This document shows, piece by piece, positions 10,858 through 21,188 of a stretch of 64,000 nucleotides of DNA; position 1 is the first letter of the stretch; the number at the start of each line of letters is the position of its first letter. The notes below the pieces were generated by a model. The model was given only the letters and a program-made list of their open reading frames with translations, searched no databases and was not told the origin of the DNA. Source of the stretch: Larix kaempferi (Eukaryota > Streptophyta > Pinopsida > Pinales > Pinaceae); assembly GCA_027924585.1 (NCBI GenBank), contig BSBM01000186.1, positions 434,001 to 498,000 on the forward strand, given 5' to 3'. The position numbers were made by a program, and so were the translations under genes.

Positions 10858-12012
10858 GAATAAATGAAATAAAATCTTTTTCATCTTATAAAGATTGTTG
10901 GCTGCTTGACACTGGTGCAACATCCCACATGACCTTTAGGAAAGATTTTTTTGAAGAACTGAATGACATTGTAGATGGCATAGTGTATTTTGCAGACAAA
11001 TCTAGCCCAAAACCATAGGGAATTGGCTCCATTAGGCTTACGCTACCTGGATTCCCTGATTTTGTGTTGAAAAATGTTCTCTATCTTCCAGAGTTGTAGA
11101 GAACCCTATTGTCCTTAGTGCACATTCGATAGCAAGGCCATTCCATCCACATGTTTGATGGATATGAAGATGGAAAGTTGCTAAATCTTAAGGGATCATC
11201 TGCAAGAGTCAAAAAAATTGCCTACATCTCTCAGTATGAAGAAGGTAAGTTGCCATCCAGTATTTTATGGCATGCTAGATTCAATCATCTGAATTATAAC
11301 AGTCTTTGCTTGTTGATAAAGAATGATTTATTTGGTTTGCCCACCATTCCTAAGCAAAAGAACAAATGCGATGCATGCATACTAGGCAAACATACTAATC
11401 AACCATTCCAAGAGTCTAAATTCATAGCATGTAGAAAGTTAGAGTTGGTTCATTCTGACTTATGCAGCCCCATGCCAGTTCCTTCTGCCAATAGAAATAA
11501 GTATCTCATCACCTTTGTTGATGATCATACTAGAATGTGTTGGGTTTACTTGTTAAAGACAAAATATGAAGCATTTCAAACATTCAAATATTTTCATGCA
11601 TGGATAGAAAATCAAGCACAATCTCATATTGGCACACTTCATACCAATAATGGAAAAGAATATACTTCTAATGATTTTGAGGCATATCTTCATCAACATG
11701 GGGTTGCACATCAAACTACAGATCCTTATAACCCTCAACAAAATGGTGTGGTAGAAAGGATGAATAGAACCATAATGAATATGGTATGCTCAATGATGTT
11801 TTTCAAGAATGTAAAGTTGATGTTTTGGGGTGATACAGTATTGTGTGCAACCTATTTGAGAAATAGAAGTCCATCTCATGCTCTCGAAGATAAAACTCCA
11901 CATGAAATGTGGTATGGCCACCTCCCTTCGGTGAGGCATCTTAGGGTTTTTGGTTCCACCTGCTATGCCTTGATACCAAAGGAGCAAAGAGATAAGTTTG
12001 GTGCTCGAAGTA
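10858..12012 (+). pseudogene. copia protease and integrase, interrupted
   Basis: The protease box LLDTGATSHM is at about 10905-10935. The integrase zinc region (LWHARFNHL and CDACILGKH) is at about 11265-11395, and the first catalytic aspartate is in VHSDLCSPM near 11450-11475. The position expected to carry the second aspartate reads asparagine (TNNGKEY, about 11642-11665). The third acidic residue is kept in PQQNGVVERMNRT near 11732-11770. Two stops fall between 11010 and 11130; from 11151 the frame is open to the insertion point. At 12003-12012 the frame enters the inverted-repeat element, which supplies an unrelated C-terminal tail. Confidence 0.87.
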
Positions 12013-12467
12013 ATGTTACAAAAACCGAACAAGTGGTCGAACCGCTGACCTCAAGAACTGGAACCGGACCAAAACCGGATCACAAAACCGGTCCACCAAA
12101 AATACATAAAATGTTCAAATTTTGAAAAATTATATATATATATATATATGTTCAACCATGTGAATCAAAACCATTATACACAAATTTGCAAAAAGGGCTC
12201 CTGTATGTATTTTGCTAGGTGCCATACTGAGCATATTTCACTTGAATCATATGTCTAACAAGTTGAGGAAATTATTGCTGTTGAAAAGGTTGTTTCAAGG
12301 CTGTTGTCACAAACTGTCACCTTGGAATATGCCCACAAAAGTTTCTTTGAACCACACAGTTAGCTCATAGTTGTTGTTAGGGCTACTCAAAGCCTCTTTA
12401 CCACTGTAGGTAACTACTATTAGGTGTATTTTATTTATAATGATATAACCAGTACTGTTGTAGGTAC

Positions 12468-15400
12468 TGTTATCACCTAAACTGTAGTTACCCCTATGGA
12501 AAAGATCCAGTCATGGATGGCAATAGGGAAGGGCAACTTGAAAGGTGCAACCACGATCACCTCGACCTCCAATGTATATGGTTGTCACGCCAGTCGAGGC
12601 AACCTTCACTTTATGTTATCTAGCCCAGACAACAAAGGGGGAGACCCGATCTACTCCCGACAGGAGAGATCAAAACCAAGACACCAAATCAGGGTATTTC
12701 CAAGTGAAGTTAGGTGTATGGTTTATCCTAGACCTAAGGATGAAGTCACAAGTCAAGTGAGGGGTTCAATAGATGTAGCTTTGGTTCATAGTTGATGTGA
12801 GAGTGACTTACAATGTTTAAAGTGAGATCTAGGGCTAGTGTACTAGGTCAATGTCAAAAGATCCACTGCCTTGGGAACCGTGTCCACTGCAGGGTTGTTT
12901 AGGGGTCAGACTGGGGCTAACTAGTACATGAGACAATCTTGACCATAGTCCATGATGTCCTCAAAGGTATAGTTCACCATGCAAAAGTCAAACCACAAGT
13001 CAATCCAACAATCTAGGAGAGTGGGTTGACTTGGAGATAAACCAGTGCCTTGGGAATTGGGAAGTGGAGTCAAAGTAGGGTTGACTTTATGGTTTAGGAC
13101 TCCTACAACATGAGATAAGTGGACAGTATAGGCCTTGATGGATAAATGTGTCTAGATCTAGGTTTGACCCAAGTGGACCACAATCCCTAAAAACAAGGAA
13201 TGCAATCCCCAAGGCAAGATTTGACAAAGTGACAGTCTAGACCTAGGTTTTGAATTATTCTGAATCCGGATCTGCAAAAATCTCAAGTACCCAGTTCCTC
13301 GAAGTGAGTGAACTCACTTCTCCAAGGTGGTGCGACTTTCCCTAAGGAGGCTTGAATCGGGGTTTAGGTGGGTCAAATCATGTCGGATGGCATCCAAACT
13401 TTAGATCCGGGTAGATCAGTCAAGTAGGGATATGGATCTATAATTTTGTGACAATCCACCGGTTAGATCTTTGTAGATCTGAGTTTTAGTGTTCCAAGTG
13501 GTCCAAAATGGGGATTAAATCCCTTAAAATGTGGAATGGGGCCCACAAGGTGATTTTCAAGAAAGGGACAACCTGGGTGTATGTTATTTGATGTGTAGAT
13601 GTCAAATCAAGTGAAATCTCAAACACCCATCGCTTAGATCTAGGTCAACCTGCTCAAATGGTGAAGTGCGCCTTCCTTGGGAGAAGCTAGGTTGGCTTGG
13701 GAGAGGGATCAAACGGGAGCCAATCCACACCAAACTATAGATCCGGGATGCCGTGGATGCTATAGAGGTGGGTTTTCAATATCATGCCCAACAACCCACT
13801 AGATCTTGGTAGATCTGACAAAATGTAAAATAGGGGTTTTGAAGTATTTAGGGTTTTAACAATTTATGAATTATGTCAATGGATTGGATAAAGGAAAGAG
13901 AAACAAACCTGTGGATCTTACCTGGATAACCTTGTAGATGCCTTGATGATGATGATCTATACAATCCCGATCAATTTGGAAGCTTTGAGGTAGTCTCTAT
14001 GCAAATCGATTTAGTCCAAGAAGCCAATGCGCCCTCTCTCCTGCACAACAAACGTCAACAATATCAGATTTGATGCATCAAGAGATAAGACTAATGCCAC
14101 AAAAGAAGTAACAGAAAGATAGCATAGATCACAATGATACTAATGATAACCCCCTGATACAAGCGAATGCCAAGAAAGTCGATTTGAAGAAGCCTTGCAA
14201 AATCGCCCTTGTTGAAGTCGCCCTCCTGTAGACAAACAATGATTTCCAAACAAAGATAGATCTTACCACAATTTCCAAATGCTAGGTTGCAATAGACTTT
14301 CCAATCACCATCTAAGAACACCAGATGCAAAGGAGACCACAAGAATTTCCACAAGAATATTTTTCTATACCAATAATCCAAGAGCCAAAGACCCTTTACA
14401 ATGAGAGGCTCTCTCCTTTAAATAGGAAGGAGAGGCACCAAAACCCTAACCACTTTTTGAATGAGTGGCTAAGATTAAAAGATACAAATGTCTAATCAAT
14501 GGTTGAGATGAGCTCAACAACATAATACATGGATCACACATAAAATATAACATAAGTGGACAAAGTCGCCCTAGGAGAGGGGAATCCCACCAAATCATGA
14601 TGACAAAATATCATAAGAGGCTCATGGTGGGTCCAAGGGGTAATTTTATCCCTCCTTGGTCAATCCCCATAGCACAATAACCAATAAATAATCATGAAAG
14701 TACCAAATCGTGCCTCCAAGGTGAAGTCGTGGTCCTCCAAGGTGAAGTCGTGGTCCTCAAAAGACCCAAAAGATCCACAGAAAGTGCCATAAGTGATGGA
14801 TGCGGGCCCCGATGAAGCTGAAACTGCAGGAGGAGGTGTGGAAGGTCCCGATCTATCATCACTGATCATCCCATGCCATAACTTTGCCTCAGTAGCCCAA
14901 ATCGATTTCCTCAATAGCCATTTCTACCAATCCTGAACTGCCTCGGGAAACGTGAAACTGCCCAAACTGCCTCCTGGAGTGATGGCGCTGTCAAGGTGAG
15001 GGTACCAATGTGTCCGGGAGGGGGGTAATATGGTAAAAACAAGTGGCTGGACCACCCCCTCCATCATCAGCGCCCTAGGTCAACCAGATAAAAGTCATCT
15101 CTGCTCCGACAGGGCCTCCAACAGACCAAAACTGCACTAGGACAGCCTACTGAGGCTAAATCATCACTGTAAGTGCCCGGAACTGAAAACAAACTGTCCC
15201 ATTGGACTCAGAAGGTCCAAATCCATCCAAGATGTGTACTCATACACCATATGAATCTCTGCATGATCAAGATAAATATCCAATGTATCGGAACAAGGCC
15301 AATAATAATGATCTGTAAATGACCAAACACTGCTGTATCCCAAGAATCATCATCATAACCCTGTAGCTGCTGCATAGAATCATCCTGTATGTGTACATGG

Positions 15401-16992
15401 ACCATATATCATCTATCCATATCATCATAAGGTCCAACATCTCATGTCCCATGGTCCTCCATGGTCAAACTAGGTCTAACCAAGACCAAATACAACTCAG
15501 ACTATCATCCATAGCTGCTGCAAGGTGTCAAGGTCAATACATGCTTTACAATTTATTCAAATAGCTTCTATAACACAGAGTAATCATGACTGGCGATCTA
15601 AATCCAAATATATAGTGTCGTTAGTTATTATTATTACTCAGACTAGACTTTCAGGATCATACTCACTTCATAGTTGTGATCAATTTGCTAGTGAAGGGTG
15701 AAGGCTGAAATAAATGGCTAGGCTAAGGGATGACTTGACTAACTTGACTTTGTGACACTTTGGCAAGGGAAAGGGAATACACACCATAGTATATACTGAA
15801 TGAGCAATAACACAGGGAATGGCGGTGTCTCACAAATGGATGAGTTGTTTAAAGAGGGTTTATTCACCTTCACAGATGCGCACAATCCATAATACAAGCA
15901 AGGCCAGCAATTGTTTAGATATAACATTTAAGTTCCATTGCTTTTTGGGCCTGAGGTTTCCATAGCCTTGATCTATGTGTGTTTACAAACACATTGCATA
16001 GATTTACATTTATTTTTAGGCTTTCTGCTGCAGGTGTGTTTTTAAGGCACTTGTTTACCTGAGCACTTCTAGGTGTGTCATGGACAGCTTGTTTACCTAG
16101 GTATTTATTTTTCCAAAAGATATAATATTTTATTTTTCATGGCCATTTTCATTTGGCATTTCTTTCATATACAAGATATAGCATTTGATTTTTCCAGATT
16201 TTGTATTGATGGCAGCACTAAAAGTTTCAGGTTTAGCCAACACAACTTTAGTGACTAGGAGGAATTCTCAAGGAACTCCAACTCACCATAGGTAAGTTTT
16301 GTCACCAACTCAGAGCCGAGACACAATAAACAGGGAAGCTCATCCAGTACAGAGGCTACAGTGGGGAAAGGTCCTCCATGTCACTAGTCAAGTAGCAAAT
16401 CAAGGTAATAATCTAAAAGGTAGGCCACGGATGGATGAAGACAATGAAAAGATGAAGCCAACACTAGCAAGCCATAGTATGGTGTAATGATCACCTCTAT
16501 TCTCCCTAAGGAGGGTATGTACCAATGAGTATGAATAGTGAACTTCTAAGTCTGAGTAGGGACAGTAATATATATATAATAGGTCAACCAGGTCCAAATA
16601 TCTATATGATCGCCAGATCATGACACTAAGTGCTAAGACATGCTATAAGAATAAGTATAAAAGCAATCTAACCATAACACAATAGTATACCTGCTGAGTC
16701 ATATACCTGAAAGCTCATCAACTTGTACCATCATCTGTCCTCTGAGACTGCTGCTGTAACTCTGGGCACTACTGTCTGCTCTGTACCAATGGCATAATGG
16801 CTATATCGGGCATCTCTCTGAGTGTCCTGAAACTCAGTCATGGCATGGGGAATATAACTGCTGTCCACAATCTGATAATGATCCAATATAAATGCTCATC
16901 TCGTCGTCTCAAATGCAAGGGAAATGGCTGAATAGTGTACTGGCATGAGAAAAATAATGTATGGTAGCCCGGCTACTATATATGTGATAACA
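12468..16992 (-). repeat. 3' LTR of the gypsy element (4525 bp)
   Basis: It starts TGTTATC and ends GATAACA. It matches 21189-25712 over its full length with about five substitutions and one single-base indel by eye. A TATA-like TATTTAAA lies on the minus strand at about 14418-14425. Short open frames inside it occur identically in the other LTR and encode no recognised domain. Confidence 0.95.
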
Positions 16993-17468
16993 TCTGGCTC
17001 CGGCTGGGACAAGTGCTCGGCTGAAGTGAGCGCTTGAGAACCTCAGAATCTCTGGTCCTCGAACTCTGCTACTCGAATCCACGATCTAGCACTCTACCAT
17101 TTTATTTCCAGCTTTTATTCTTGCAACCTATTTTCTACATTCACAAACATCTAAACAAAATACCTCATGCCGCATGTGTGGGAAAAATAATAAAATCAAC
17201 TGAAATAAAATCTACTCTATGTCAGAAATATAAATGCATAAAATATAAATGCAGAAAGTAAATTAACATAATTTGCAAAATTTGAGTTTTATTGTGCAGG
17301 AAAAGAAAAAGTGATAGGTACTCAGTTAAACTAGGAGCTTACAAAGGAGCTTAGAGACTAAAAAGGTGCCAGACTCAATGGCTGAAAAAACTAGCTACTG
17401 CCTAAGTAGGCTTATTTGGTTTCCTACCTACCCTACTCTACCAGGCAATGCAAGCAGAGAAATCCCAA
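16993..17468 (-). other. untranslated region between the Gag-protease frame and the 3' LTR
   Basis: It contains no recognisable gene. On the minus strand it lies downstream of the stop codon. The bases next to the LTR (GGAGCCAGA) form only a weak polypurine tract. Confidence 0.6.
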
Positions 17469-20400
17469 CTATGTGGGATCAGGGATGTGATCCCTTAAGT
17501 CCCTCTGATGGACAGGATATAAGATACGTCGCCCACTACCAGTGGTCAGAAAGCACATGCCATCAATGCATCGCTCTACTGTGAAAGGTCCAACCCATAT
17601 GTCATCAGCTTGTCCCGATCTTATATGCAATAAATGGTTGGGAATGATGACTTGACTTCCTGTACGAAAATTATTTCTATTGACTGACTCAGGAATAACT
17701 CCAATGTTACGAATAGGTATGGGATGGATTTCAGCAGGGTTTTGCGGTTGAGGTGTGACAATCCTCGAGTTTCTTCTAGAAGGAACTGCCTCCATTCTGG
17801 GTGGACCACCATCTAAAGAAATAGCAACTGTGCCAACAAGGATTTCCCTAACTTCCCTTCTTGTTTCTTGGATTTCCTCATTTGGCTCTTCCCCATGGGG
17901 AGACACAATTCTTTTAACAACCTCACCTACAGTCAAGAAGTCCCTATGTTCTTCCAAGGGAAGTGGCTCTTTAGATATGACAGTGTTATGACTAGAACCT
18001 TCCCCTGAAGGAACAGGTACAACCATGTTTTCTAGTCTGGGAGAAACTGACTCAGAATGAAATGTAGAGGAAGTAGGAATGTGAGAAAGATCATGAGTAT
18101 GATGACTAGATGACTCAGATGGTAGGAGGAAACTAGGGATATGCGGATATGTAGATAAAGTATGGCCTTGAGGCTCTGAAGGAGTTTGAAAAATAGCAAG
18201 GTTATTTAAATTATAGTCCCCTTCAGGAGCATCATTAATTAGGGCATCCTCTTCCCAACCTAGAGAGTTATCATGGACTTGAATAAGGCTACCGTCTTCT
18301 AGAGATAAATGAGACAAAGAATCTTCTGTATCGGAATAATAAGTGGCTTCAGGCTCTTCATTTGTTTCAACCCTAGTAGATGTTGCAAGATTGTTTTCCC
18401 ATGGGTAAATAGGTGCAAGACCTTGTCTTTCTCTCTCTCTATTGTGATCGGTCAAGGCAAACCACTCCCTAACAGTGAAAGGAATTCTTTCTCCCCTCCT
18501 AATATCATCAAACTCATCTTCATGCATTGGGTTTTCAGTGTTTTCCTCAACCCCTTCAAGTGTGTGATTTTCTATAGCAGGTTCTTGAATGGTTCCATTG
18601 TTTTGTTCGTGATCTTGGGGTTGATTTTCATGTCCTCTCAATTCATCTATTTCCTCAACAACATCATTTCTAATTATTTCAATCATTTGCTTGTCTTCCC
18701 AAAAAGAATCAGAATTTTCCATGACCATACACATATTTTGATCAACTTCATACAATTCATCCTCATCTTCAACAAGGTTAGTTTTGGCATTATTTAATAA
18801 TTCATCCCCGTATGTGTTTTTTAACCCTTCATCAAAAGACTCAACATGCTCATTATAACAAGGTTCTCTGTTAACTCGAATCAAGGCTCCATCAGGGTTG
18901 GGAACACAAATAAATGATAAATCCATCATGAGATATCCACCTAGGCCAGCTGCCCATTTTCTAGATAAAAGCATTCCATATGCTGGGGGTAAATCAATGA
19001 CAACTACATCCATCATAGTAGAAATGTCTGAACATGCGAAAAGGTCAGCCCTAAGGTTTTTAATCAAGCCATAAGACGGTACTCGTCGGGAATCTATACC
19101 ACAGACATTTCCATAAGGTCTAGTCACTTCGAGTCCCATTTCCTTCATAACTTGTAAAGGCATAACATTCATTGCTGCTCCAGAATCCAACATACAATTA
19201 TGAAGGAGCATGTTTTGAATGTGCAAGGTAAGGTAAAAGGGGGAGTGACCACCGCTTTTTCTTTCATAAATGGCTGAATGGATGTTTATTGGTGGATCCT
19301 TCTCTGTTTCACTAGGTTGTGTTCCACTAAGCTTTTGGATATGACATGATTCTAGGACAGGTTCAGGATTTTTCTCTTGGCCAATACCATTGAAAAATTC
19401 CTCTACTTGGCATCTAACAGAGGGCACCTTCATTAATTCAGTGACAGGGATGTTACACATTATCTTGCTTAGCTCTTTCTTCATATCAATCTTAAGATCA
19501 TAATCATCTACGGCAAGATCTTCTTCTTCCTTTTTATCTTCATCAATCTTTTTATGTTTATCAAGGAAAGAAGGTTGGGAAGTAGTTCCTCGTTTGTAGA
19601 TTTGATACTTTGGTTGCTCTTTAGGTTTTGGGAGCTCTAAGGCACAACATGTGGAGCTAGGTTCTTCAATAACATCATCTTCTTGCTCCCATGGCTCTTC
19701 TTCTAAAAGGATTCTTCCAAAGTCTTCATCATAAGATAAGTCATTTATAAAGTTGATGTTTTCTGGTTGGTCATCATGGTCAATGGTGTCAGAGGGTATC
19801 TCTTCTTCTTCATCACACCAATTGACTTCCTTCTTTTCAGAGTTTTCTGGATACTCAGGTCGTCGCCTATCCCTATCCCCATCAGGCCTTCTATTATTAT
19901 TCCAGTAAGGTTTAGGGCCATAAGGATTTCTATGTCTCTCAGGGTCATTCAAACTTGCCACATTCTTAGTCAGGACAGTTAATTGTTTCATCATTTCTTG
20001 CATGACTTCTAGAGTGTCCTTGGATTCCTTTGGCACACTCACAGGTTCCTTTGGTTTTCGAAGTCTAGGGTCAGATCTAGAAGTGGATGGGGTGAATTGA
20101 TCGAAAAAGTTTTGTTTCCCCATGGATGCTACATTTTGCTCAGCCATCTTAGCATTTGATTGAGCGGTCTTTAAGTCATTTGGGTTTTTATCCTTTAGCT
20201 GATAACCAACCCATCCCTCAAAAGCATTCAAGTAGTGAATGACAACTGCTTGATCTTTTGGTCTAATTTCTTCAGGGATAACAGCTACAGTCTTGTCAAA
20301 CCTTATGTTAAACTCATGGACTGTTTCATTTTCTCTTTTCTTGATGTCGAAAAGTTGGTGTAAGAGAAACTTCCCATCTAACTTTCGGGACCACTCACTG

Positions 20401-20750
20401 TTTAGCTTGTTGACAAAGTTATCATACCCATCAATGGATGAGGCAGGCAACCTGTCAAACCACTTCCTAACATCTCCTTCCAAGGATGCCAGGAGACCCC
20501 TCATGAAAACATCTTCCTCAGATGCTCCATATGCTTCCATGTGTTCCCAAACTTTATCAATGTGGTCTTCAATTGATATAGCGGATACTCCATCAAATCT
20601 GGGAACCTTTTCAAAATACTTTTCAGGCATGTCATGGGGTGCTCCCTGGATTTGGGAAAAGTCTAAAGGAGATGGTTTTGCTTTTCTTCCAAAAATCCTA
20701 GGAGCTTGTGGTGGAGGAACATTCTGGTTTCCCGGGTTTGTTCCGGCCAT
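17469..20750 (-). CDS. Gag-protease polyprotein fused to an integrase C-terminal tail
   Basis: A single uninterrupted frame. The first ATG is at 20750. The same frame is open without ATG back to 21011 and there encodes a Gag-like N terminus (HPYNTRSK), so translation may begin upstream by a non-ATG codon or after splicing. The Ty3/gypsy Gag domain covers about 20615-20100 (YFEKVPRFDG, VRKWFDRLP, LLHQLFDIKKRENETVHEF). No CCHC zinc knuckle is seen. The retroviral-type protease has MLDSGAAMNVMP with its aspartate codon at 19185-19187, and a later ILSR-like segment (MLLSRKWAAGLGGY) is conserved. A long acidic, low-complexity region follows. The last roughly 60 residues (17660-17469: WVGPFTVERC...LYPVHQRDLRDH) resemble the C-terminal tail of gypsy integrase. 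Reverse transcriptase, RNase H and the integrase core are deleted. It would build particles and process itself but needs a helper to copy and insert its DNA. Confidence 0.9.
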   Translation of the reverse strand: MAGTNPGNQNVPPPQAPRIFGRKAKPSPLDFSQIQGAPHDMPEKYFEKVPRFDGVSAISIEDHIDKVWEHMEAYGASEEDVFMRGLLASLEGDVRKWFDRLPASSIDGYDNFVNKLNSEWSRKLDGKFLLHQLFDIKKRENETVHEFNIRFDKTVAVIPEEIRPKDQAVVIHYLNAFEGWVGYQLKDKNPNDLKTAQSNAKMAEQNVASMGKQNFFDQFTPSTSRSDPRLRKPKEPVSVPKESKDTLEVMQEMMKQLTVLTKNVASLNDPERHRNPYGPKPYWNNNRRPDGDRDRRRPEYPENSEKKEVNWCDEEEEIPSDTIDHDDQPENINFINDLSYDEDFGRILLEEEPWEQEDDVIEEPSSTCCALELPKPKEQPKYQIYKRGTTSQPSFLDKHKKIDEDKKEEEDLAVDDYDLKIDMKKELSKIMCNIPVTELMKVPSVRCQVEEFFNGIGQEKNPEPVLESCHIQKLSGTQPSETEKDPPINIHSAIYERKSGGHSPFYLTLHIQNMLLHNCMLDSGAAMNVMPLQVMKEMGLEVTRPYGNVCGIDSRRVPSYGLIKNLRADLFACSDISTMMDVVVIDLPPAYGMLLSRKWAAGLGGYLMMDLSFICVPNPDGALIRVNREPCYNEHVESFDEGLKNTYGDELLNNAKTNLVEDEDELYEVDQNMCMVMENSDSFWEDKQMIEIIRNDVVEEIDELRGHENQPQDHEQNNGTIQEPAIENHTLEGVEENTENPMHEDEFDDIRRGERIPFTVREWFALTDHNRERERQGLAPIYPWENNLATSTRVETNEEPEATYYSDTEDSLSHLSLEDGSLIQVHDNSLGWEEDALINDAPEGDYNLNNLAIFQTPSEPQGHTLSTYPHIPSFLLPSESSSHHTHDLSHIPTSSTFHSESVSPRLENMVVPVPSGEGSSHNTVISKEPLPLEEHRDFLTVGEVVKRIVSPHGEEPNEEIQETRREVREILVGTVAISLDGGPPRMEAVPSRRNSRIVTPQPQNPAEIHPIPIRNIGVIPESVNRNNFRTGSQVIIPNHLLHIRSGQADDIWVGPFTVERCIDGMCFLTTGSGRRILYPVHQRDLRDHIPDPT

Positions 20751-21167
20751 TGGATTTGGTAAGTTTGTGTTTAAGTTTGAACTAGGTGATGAGGGAGGAA
20801 CCGACTTGATCAAAGGGGATCCTAAAGTTCTGTTTGGAGAATCGTTAACCAATTTCCAAAGGAAGTTTGATGGTTGTGCTTTAGGATCTCTTTTACGATA
20901 GGTGATTGGGGTTCCTTCAACTTGATCTAAGTTTACTTTACTTCTTGTGTTGTAAGGATGTAAATGAGCTCGCTCCTCAGCGGAGTCACGATTGGGAGTC
21001 GCCAGGTAGATTTAACTCTTCTACCGAGATATGTGTCGTTTGTATATGCGGGAAGGACTAGGGCAAGCTATTGCCTCCCCGGCAACGGCGCCAAAATGTT
21101 AGGCAAAGAGAAAGGGGAGGAGAGCTTTAACAAAAATAATATGTCGGACCAAGGTAAGCCTATTGCG
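20751..21167 (-). other. leader of the young gypsy element
   Basis: It contains a second tRNA-Asp-type primer-binding site (21076-21093) and, at about 20975-21005 on the minus strand, TGGCGACTCC followed 13 bases later by GCTGAGGA. That last pair resembles a split tRNA-Arg-type site. The 5' extension of the Gag frame starts at 21011. Confidence 0.6.
21076..21093 (-). promoter_or_regulatory. second copy of the tRNA-Asp primer-binding site
   Basis: Exactly the same 18 bases as at 21168-21185 occur 92 bp further into the leader. They are again followed on the plus strand by AAA and TGTTA, the first five bases of the LTR. It looks like a relic of an earlier LTR/leader junction. Confidence 0.85.
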
Positions 21168-21185
21168 TCCCCGGCAACGGCGCCA
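21168..21185 (-). promoter_or_regulatory. primer-binding site, tRNA-Asp type
   Basis: The minus strand reads TGGCGCCGTTGCCGGGGA, the site used by many plant Athila/Tat-type gypsy elements, three bases inside the LTR at 21189. It primes minus-strand DNA synthesis. Confidence 0.92.
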
Positions 21186-21188
21186 AAA

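Noticed and set aside
12131-12149. TA-dinucleotide run as a promoter
   Set aside because: A simple microsatellite in a non-coding DNA transposon with no gene downstream.
14091-14381. 96-codon minus-strand frame repeated exactly at 22811-23101 (with several other paired small frames)
   Set aside because: The duplication is explained by the two LTRs; the frames have no recognisable domain and no codon-level constraint visible.
18309-18797. 162-codon plus-strand frame
   Set aside because: It is the opposite-strand shadow of the Gag-protease coding sequence.
20293-20901. 202-codon plus-strand frame
   Set aside because: It is antisense to the conserved Gag domain and has no independent features.
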